This document shows positions 61,048-64,000 of a stretch of 64,000 nucleotides of DNA, in pieces. The notes under the pieces were generated by a model, which saw only the letters and a program-made list of their open reading frames with translations, was not told the origin of the DNA and made no database searches. The stretch covers positions 1 through 64,000 of the forward strand of contig JBKHXE010000064.1 in the NCBI GenBank assembly GCA_046566185.1. The letters run 5' to 3'. The position numbers and the translations under genes are program-made. The DNA is from SCSIO-59966 sp046566185 (lineage in GTDB: Bacteria > Actinomycetota > Actinomycetes > Actinomycetales > SCSIO-59966). The stretch's first letter is position 1, and each line of letters begins with the position of its first letter.

Positions 61048-61672
61048 CGTCGCCTCCGCCGTCCCGGCGCACGGCGCCCAGACGGCCGGGAGCCAGCCGC
61101 CGGGCGTCCCGGAGGCCGCCCCCACCGTCGTCAAGATCGTCGTCGCGGGCGGGTTCGCCGTCGGCAAGACGACGTTCATCGGGTCGATCTCGGACATCGA
61201 GCCACTCTCCACCGAGGCCGCCATGACCGAGCACTCCATCGGCGTCGACGACGCCGGCGGGGTGAGCGACCGCAAGACGACCACCACCGTCGCGATGGAC
61301 TTCGGCCGCATCGCGCTGCCGGGCAACCTGTGGCTGTACCTGTTCGGCACGCCGGGCCAGGACCGCTTCCTGTTCATGTGGGACGACCTGGTGCGCGGTG
61401 CGATCGGTGCCGTCGTGCTCGTGGACACCGAGCGGCTCGAGCAGTGCTTCCCGGCCGTCGACTACTTCGAGGCCCGTGGCATCCCGTTCGTCGTCGCGGT
61501 CAACTGCTTCGACGGGGTCGCCAAGCACAGCCTCGACGCCGTCCGCGAGGCGCTCGCCGTCCCGCCGCACGTGCCGATGATCTACACCGACGCCCGTTCG
61601 CGGGCCGCCACCAAGCAGGTGCTCATCACGCTCGTCCAGCAGGCGATGCAGCGCCTCGGTGGCGGCGCCTGA
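61028..61672 (+). CDS. cvnD: Small Ras-like GTPase (CvnD)
   Basis: A 214-residue GTPase. P-loop GGFAVGKTT, SISDIEPLSTEAAMTEHSIGVDD, the G3 region YLFGTPGQDRFLFMWDDL, and NCFD in the G4 position. ATG 61028 has GGAGAG at 8 nt, which is preferred over GTG 61019. Last gene of the conservon; a palindromic element begins 19 nt after the stop. Confidence 0.95.
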   Translation: MAFPRSDVASAVPAHGAQTAGSQPPGVPEAAPTVVKIVVAGGFAVGKTTFIGSISDIEPLSTEAAMTEHSIGVDDAGGVSDRKTTTTVAMDFGRIALPGNLWLYLFGTPGQDRFLFMWDDLVRGAIGAVVLVDTERLEQCFPAVDYFEARGIPFVVAVNCFDGVAKHSLDAVREALAVPPHVPMIYTDARSRAATKQVLITLVQQAMQRLGGGA

Positions 61673-61690
61673 CCCGCCCGCCCCCCGCCG

Positions 61691-61754
61691 CGACCTCTGG
61701 AGGGTTTCGGGGCTCTCAAGGCACGTCGAGACCCCCGAAACCCTCCAGAGGTCG
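61691..61754. repeat. Palindromic intergenic element, family A copy 2
   Basis: Two 27-nt arms (61691-61717 and 61728-61754, left arm beginning CGACCTCTGGAGGGTTTCGG) pair at 26 of 27 positions around a 10-nt loop. The arms match copy 1 at 19361-19424. Probable terminator of the conservon. Confidence 0.8.
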
Positions 61755-61840
61755 TTCGGTGTCCGGACGGCGCGTCCGAGATGTGAGACGCGGCGCGCCG
61801 CCAGGGAGTGATCTCGGCTCACCCGTTGTTGACTGGCCCC

Positions 61841-62770
61841 GTGCGCATTCATGACGACGTGACCCAGCTGGTCGGCAACACGCCGCTCGTGCGGCTGAAC
61901 CGGATCACGGACGGCGCTGCCGCCACCGTGGCCGCGAAGATCGAGTTCTCGAACCCCGGTGCGAGCGTGAAGGACCGCATCGGCGTGTCGATGATCGAGG
62001 CGGCCGAGCGCTCCGGGCAGCTCCAGCCGGGCGGGACCATCGTCGAGGCGACCTCGGGCAACACCGGCATCGCGCTGGCGATGGTCGGTGCCGCGAAGGG
62101 CTACCGGGTCGTGCTGGCGATGCCGGAGACGATGTCGAAGGAGCGCCGCGGCCTGCTGCGCGCGTTCGGCGCCGAGCTGGTGCTCACCCCCGGCAGCGAG
62201 GGCATGAAGGGCGCGGTCGCCAAGGCCGAGGAGATCGGCGCCGAGGCCGGCGCGGTCCTCGTCCGCCAGTTCGCCAACGAGGCGAACCCCGAGGTGCACC
62301 GCCGCACCACCGCCGAGGAGATCTGGGCCGACACCGACGGCCAGGTGGACGTCGTGGTGGCGGGCATCGGCACCGGCGGCACCATCACCGGGGTCGGCCA
62401 GGTGCTCAAGGAGCGCAAGCCGTCCGTGCGCATGGTCGCCGTCGAGCCGCAGGAGTCGCCGATCCTCAACGGCGGTCAGCCCGGCCCGCACAAGATCCAG
62501 GGCATCGGCGCGAACTTCGTGCCCGAGATCCTCGACACGAGCATCTACGACGAGGTCGTCGACGTCGACGCCGACACCGCCGTGCAGTGGGCCCGCCGGG
62601 CCGCGCGCGAGGAGGGCCTTCTCGTCGGCATCTCCTCCGGCGCCGCGCTCGCGGCCGCCGTCCAGGTCGCGCAGCGCGACGACATGGCCGGCAAGCTCGT
62701 CGTCGTCATCGTCCCGTCGTTCGGCGAGCGCTACCTGTCGACCATCCTCTACAGCGACCTCATGGACTGA
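61841..62770 (+). CDS. cysK: O-acetylserine sulfhydrylase (cysteine synthase A)
   Basis: A 309-residue PLP enzyme that makes cysteine from O-acetylserine and sulfide. Start MRIHDDVTQLVGNTPLVRLNR; PLP Lys44 in GASVKDRIG; EATSGNTGIALAMVGAAKGY (PLP-phosphate loop); IGTGGTITGVGQVL; GISSGAA near the end. The GTG at 61841 is fixed by this N-terminus. There is no Shine-Dalgarno sequence, and no SAM riboswitch or T-box-like fold is apparent in the 168-nt leader. It is 7 nt upstream of cysE. Confidence 0.96.
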   Translation: MRIHDDVTQLVGNTPLVRLNRITDGAAATVAAKIEFSNPGASVKDRIGVSMIEAAERSGQLQPGGTIVEATSGNTGIALAMVGAAKGYRVVLAMPETMSKERRGLLRAFGAELVLTPGSEGMKGAVAKAEEIGAEAGAVLVRQFANEANPEVHRRTTAEEIWADTDGQVDVVVAGIGTGGTITGVGQVLKERKPSVRMVAVEPQESPILNGGQPGPHKIQGIGANFVPEILDTSIYDEVVDVDADTAVQWARRAAREEGLLVGISSGAALAAAVQVAQRDDMAGKLVVVIVPSFGERYLSTILYSDLMD

Positions 62771-62777
62771 CGTCGGC

Positions 62778-63368
62778 GTGCACATGAACCGCGCCGAGCC
62801 CTCCCTCACCGGCTGGCGGGACCGGCTGCGTGAGGACCTCGCCACCGCAGCTCGTCGCGACCCCGCCGCGCGCTCGCGCGCGGAGCTGCTGCTCGCCTAC
62901 CCGGGCCTGCACGCGGTGTGGCTGCACCGGCTCGCGCACCGCCTGTGGCAGCGACCCGGCCTGCGGCTGCCGGCGCGCGTCCTGTCGAACGTCAACCGCT
63001 CGCTGACGGGCATCGAGATCCACCCCGGTGCCCGCATCGGGCGGCGCTTCTTCATCGACCACGGGATGGGTGTCGTCATCGGCGAGACCGCCGAGGTGGG
63101 GGACGACGTGATGCTCTACCACGGCGTCACGCTGGGGGGCCGCAGCGCCAACCGCGGCAAGCGTCACCCCACGATCGAGGACGGCGTGACGATCGGCGCC
63201 GGCGCGCGCGTGCTGGGCGCCGTCCGGATCGGCGCCGGCTCGCAGGTCGGCGCCAACTCGGTCGTCGTCAAGGACGTCCCTGCCGGGGTCGTCGTCGTCG
63301 GCGTGCCCGGCCGCGTCCGCGGCGAGGGGACGCCCGAGGACGTCGTCGACCCGGCCATCTTCATCTGA
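62778..63368 (+). CDS. cysE: Serine O-acetyltransferase
   Basis: A 196-residue left-handed-beta-helix acetyltransferase. AELLLAYPGLHAVWLHRLAHRLW, IEIHPGARIGRRFFIDHGMGVVIGETAEVGDDVMLYHGVTLGG and the hexapeptide repeats to GVPGRVRG are complete. It makes O-acetylserine for CysK. GTG 62778 or ATG 62784 can both serve as start. The last 8 nt overlap the convergent hydrolase gene. Confidence 0.95.
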   Translation: MHMNRAEPSLTGWRDRLREDLATAARRDPAARSRAELLLAYPGLHAVWLHRLAHRLWQRPGLRLPARVLSNVNRSLTGIEIHPGARIGRRFFIDHGMGVVIGETAEVGDDVMLYHGVTLGGRSANRGKRHPTIEDGVTIGAGARVLGAVRIGAGSQVGANSVVVKDVPAGVVVVGVPGRVRGEGTPEDVVDPAIFI

Positions 63369-64000
63369 GCCCCGCCAGCACCTCCGCGGCCACCTCGTCG
63401 GGGTGCGTCTCCGGAAGCCAGTGCCCCGCGCCGTCCAGGTACCGGACGGCGCAGGGCCCGGTCACGTGCGACGGCGTGAGGTCGGCCGCGGCGCGGGAGA
63501 AGAACGGGTCGCGGGTGCCCCACAGGTAGCGGGTCGGGACCGAGACCCGCCCGCCGCCCTGGCCGCGGGACCGGCCGACGGCGCGGTACCAGGCGAGGGC
63601 GGCGGTCAGCGCGCCCGGCTCGCGCACCCGGCGCACGTAGTGGTCGGCCCGCTCGGCCGGCAGCCCGGTGGCGGTCAGCCAGCGACGCAGCGGCGTACCG
63701 CCGGCGGCGCCCAGCACCGCCTCGGGGAGGACCGGGAGCGAGAAGAACGCCATGTACGCCGAGCGGAGCCCCTGGCTGCTGGTGCGCATCACGGCGCGCA
63801 GAGCCCGCGGGTGCGGCGTCGACACGACCGTCAGCGACCGCACCCTGTCGGGGTGTCGACCGGCCAGCGCCCAGGCGACGACGCCGCCCCAGTCGTGGCC
63901 GACGACGTGGGCGCCGGCCAGCCCGGCGGCGTCCAGCAGGGCCAGGACGTCGCCCGTGAGCTCGCCGAGCGCGTAGGCGCCGACGTCGGTCGGGCGGGCC
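63361..64000 (-). CDS. Alpha/beta hydrolase, epoxide-hydrolase-like (5' end outside window)
   Basis: At least 213 residues, open at the 5' side at position 64000. GHDWGG with the nucleophile Asp, FSLPVLPEAV, RYLWGTRDPFF (acid) and DGAGHWLPETHPDEV (catalytic His) match the epoxide hydrolase/haloalkane dehalogenase type of alpha/beta hydrolase. The cap-domain tyrosines cannot all be placed. Substrate unknown. Confidence 0.85.
   Translation of the reverse strand, partial: ARPTDVGAYALGELTGDVLALLDAAGLAGAHVVGHDWGGVVAWALAGRHPDRVRSLTVVSTPHPRALRAVMRTSSQGLRSAYMAFFSLPVLPEAVLGAAGGTPLRRWLTATGLPAERADHYVRRVREPGALTAALAWYRAVGRSRGQGGGRVSVPTRYLWGTRDPFFSRAAADLTPSHVTGPCAVRYLDGAGHWLPETHPDEVAAEVLAGLR

Noticed and set aside
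61673..61840. Riboswitch upstream of cysK
   Set aside because: No SAM riboswitch or T-box core seen; the region is explained by the palindromic element and a short promoter gap.

Overview
The window reads as one stretch of chromosome from a very high-G+C actinobacterium. Almost every codon ends in G or C, GTG starts are as common as ATG, and several genes are actinobacterial hallmarks: a four-gene conservon (CvnA-D), a Bpa-type proteasome activator ending in Gln-Tyr-Leu, a 10-methyl fatty acid (TmsA/TmsB-type) gene pair, and a DUF5926/SEC-C protein. I cannot name the genus; a Kineosporia/Frankia/Cellulomonas-like lineage is only a guess. I see no rRNA, tRNA, CRISPR array, transposase, integrase or phage genes, so this is core-like chromosome with a few unusual regulated islands.

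Layout. 0.1-5.6 kb: a cold-shock gene with a strong terminator, two GH13 enzymes, an LLM-family flavin oxidoreductase, a tiny CBM48/early-set protein and a 30-residue membrane peptide. 5.6-8.9 kb: a HelD-like helicase and a DUF421 membrane operon. 8.9-12.9 kb: a two-gene operon with a probable iron box, made of a three-domain adenylation/carrier/membrane-acyltransferase protein overlapped by a PabB-type chorismate enzyme. This is the most unusual locus. 12.9-19.1 kb: an ACT-domain protein, then a leftward run pgm / SpoIIE-type phosphatase / tmsA / tmsB that ends at a 25-bp hairpin. 19.1-26.2 kb: a phosphotransferase, then a two-component system flanked by two acidic low-complexity envelope proteins. 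Both of those carry the same 16-bp palindrome upstream. An MFS exporter and two DUF202 proteins follow.

26.2-37.5 kb: DNA repair (Fpg/Nei, MGMT coupled to a sigma-like factor), an SSI-like lipoprotein, a rhodanese, a stand-alone P-loop ATPase, a glycerophosphodiesterase, an RsbW-like anti-sigma kinase behind a SigB/SigF-type promoter, DUF5926, a phasin/histone-like protein, arginine deiminase, a GT2 glycosyltransferase and a large membrane protein. 37.6-44.6 kb: a larB-larC-GDT1 operon, pheA, and a lipid operon (diacylglycerol kinase, two PAP2 phosphatases, YihY). 44.6-56.4 kb: serS, two Cof-type HAD phosphatases around a large secreted nuclease, bpa, two GNATs, a cysteine-desulfurase-like protein, a quinone oxidoreductase and a MobA-like protein. 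56.6-64 kb: the conservon cvnABCD, cysK-cysE, and the 3' part of an alpha/beta hydrolase cut by the window edge.

Expression signals. A recurring TAnnnT element lies 6-8 nt before the start codon of more than a dozen first-in-operon genes that lack a Shine-Dalgarno sequence, so leaderless transcription seems common here. This pattern was used to choose several start codons. Three families of intergenic repeat or palindrome (4.8/37.6 kb; 13.6 kb; 19.4/61.7 kb) recur at gene boundaries.
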